Assembly (NCBI GenBank): GCA_944548615.1
Contig: OX155952.1
Location: 24,895,417 to 24,959,416, forward strand
DNA from: Micropterix aruncella
Taxonomy: Eukaryota; Arthropoda; Insecta; Lepidoptera; Micropterigidae
Direction of reading: 5' to 3'
DNA length: 64,000 bases
The position numbers were made by a program, and so were the translations under genes. Below, piece after piece: positions 63,590 through 64,000 of the stretch (its first letter is position 1; every line of letters starts with the position of its first letter). A model generated the notes under the pieces. It saw nothing but the letters and a program-made list of their open reading frames with translations, searched no databases and was not told the DNA's origin.

Positions 63590-64000
63590 AGAAACATACC
63601 AAAGTTTAAGGGAATGTCCCTCATAGTCGAGAGACCTCACGACCATGAATTGCAATATTCCTGCGTCCAGGCCTATCAATAATCTCTGCTTCGTACACAG
63701 AGAAAAATGATATTGAAATATTGAAACACCCACAAATTTGCTGTTTTATAGTATATAAACAACCTTACGTTTTTTTAGAATAAGCTTTCCCCAAATTCAT
63801 GACACTAACTTCCCCCAATTTATAATGGGAGATTTCAACTGCCGCAGCGCGGCAGCTGGGGCTACGCAGAAAGAGATGATAATTGTCAGTAACTGGAGGA
63901 ATGGCCAGAAATACAAGGATTGCACCTGATACACGACCTAAAATTGCCGTCGTCCTTCAACAGCGGAAGATCGCGTGGAAGTTACAATCCAGATGACATA
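63590..64000 (+). mobile_element. LINE APE-type endonuclease domain, cut by the window edge
   Basis: Plus-strand fragments in order: KFKGMSLIVERPHDHE (63600-63650); QFIMGDFN (63818-63842, the conserved GDFN block); SWGYAERDDNCQ; LEEWPEIQGLHLIHDLKLPS then SFNSGRSRGSYNPDD at the right edge. Frames shift several times and stops intervene, so it is decayed. Reverse transcriptase would follow beyond 64000. Confidence 0.8.

Overview
The window looks like AT-rich insect nuclear DNA, most probably from a moth or butterfly. The genes have short exons with GT-AG introns, belong to an expanded cytochrome P450 cluster of the CYP3-clan (CYP9-like) type, and sit among non-LTR retrotransposons, Helitron-like, mariner and hAT elements and long (TA)n tracts. 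The order Lepidoptera is an inference from this mix; no species can be named.

The only host genes I can support are P450s, all on the minus strand and all with the same 9-exon plan. Gene A (38-1868) shows exons 1-5 and runs off the left edge. Gene B (4858-15655) is complete: nine exons joined at consensus splice sites give an uninterrupted 526-residue protein. Copy C (19380-19822) has only exons 1-2. Gene D (20553-46953) is complete at 520 residues, but its fourth intron is about 23.5 kb. Each full protein has an N-terminal membrane anchor, the WxxxR, AGxDTS, ExxR and PERF motifs, and a haem-binding FGxGPRxCIG with its cysteine. They should be ER-bound monooxygenases; the substrate is unknown.

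The introns and intergenic DNA are a graveyard of mobile elements. Gene B introns hold a LINE reverse transcriptase relic split by a dispersed repeat (5.2-6.8 kb), a GC-rich repeat (9.2-10.7 kb), a mariner transposase relic (12.9-13.2 kb) and a repeat with a conserved core shared by three loci. Between B and D lie a LINE fragment, a 416-bp hAT-type MITE with an 8-bp target duplication, a satellite foldback between two (TA)n tracts, and a near-perfect palindromic MITE.

Intron 4 of gene D holds, from left to right: a (TA)n tract, a TTTTCGAC minisatellite, a head-to-tail Helitron-like dimer with a 2.4-kb period, an inverted satellite fragment, a 13.3-kb tandem array of a 557-bp unit (about 23.8 copies, nearly identical), a LINE whose 5' part is inverted relative to its reverse transcriptase, and another (TA)n tract.

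From 47 to 64 kb I see no host gene, only LINE relics, the GC-rich repeat family, microsatellites, a G-quadruplex-prone tract, a 5S rRNA-like relic and the endonuclease domain of a LINE leaving the right edge. The most unusual feature is the homogeneous 557-bp satellite inside a P450 intron, with inverted satellite pieces embedded in (TA)n DNA here and 10 kb away. The unit carries an exon-like 116-bp segment with a perfect GTAAGT donor.
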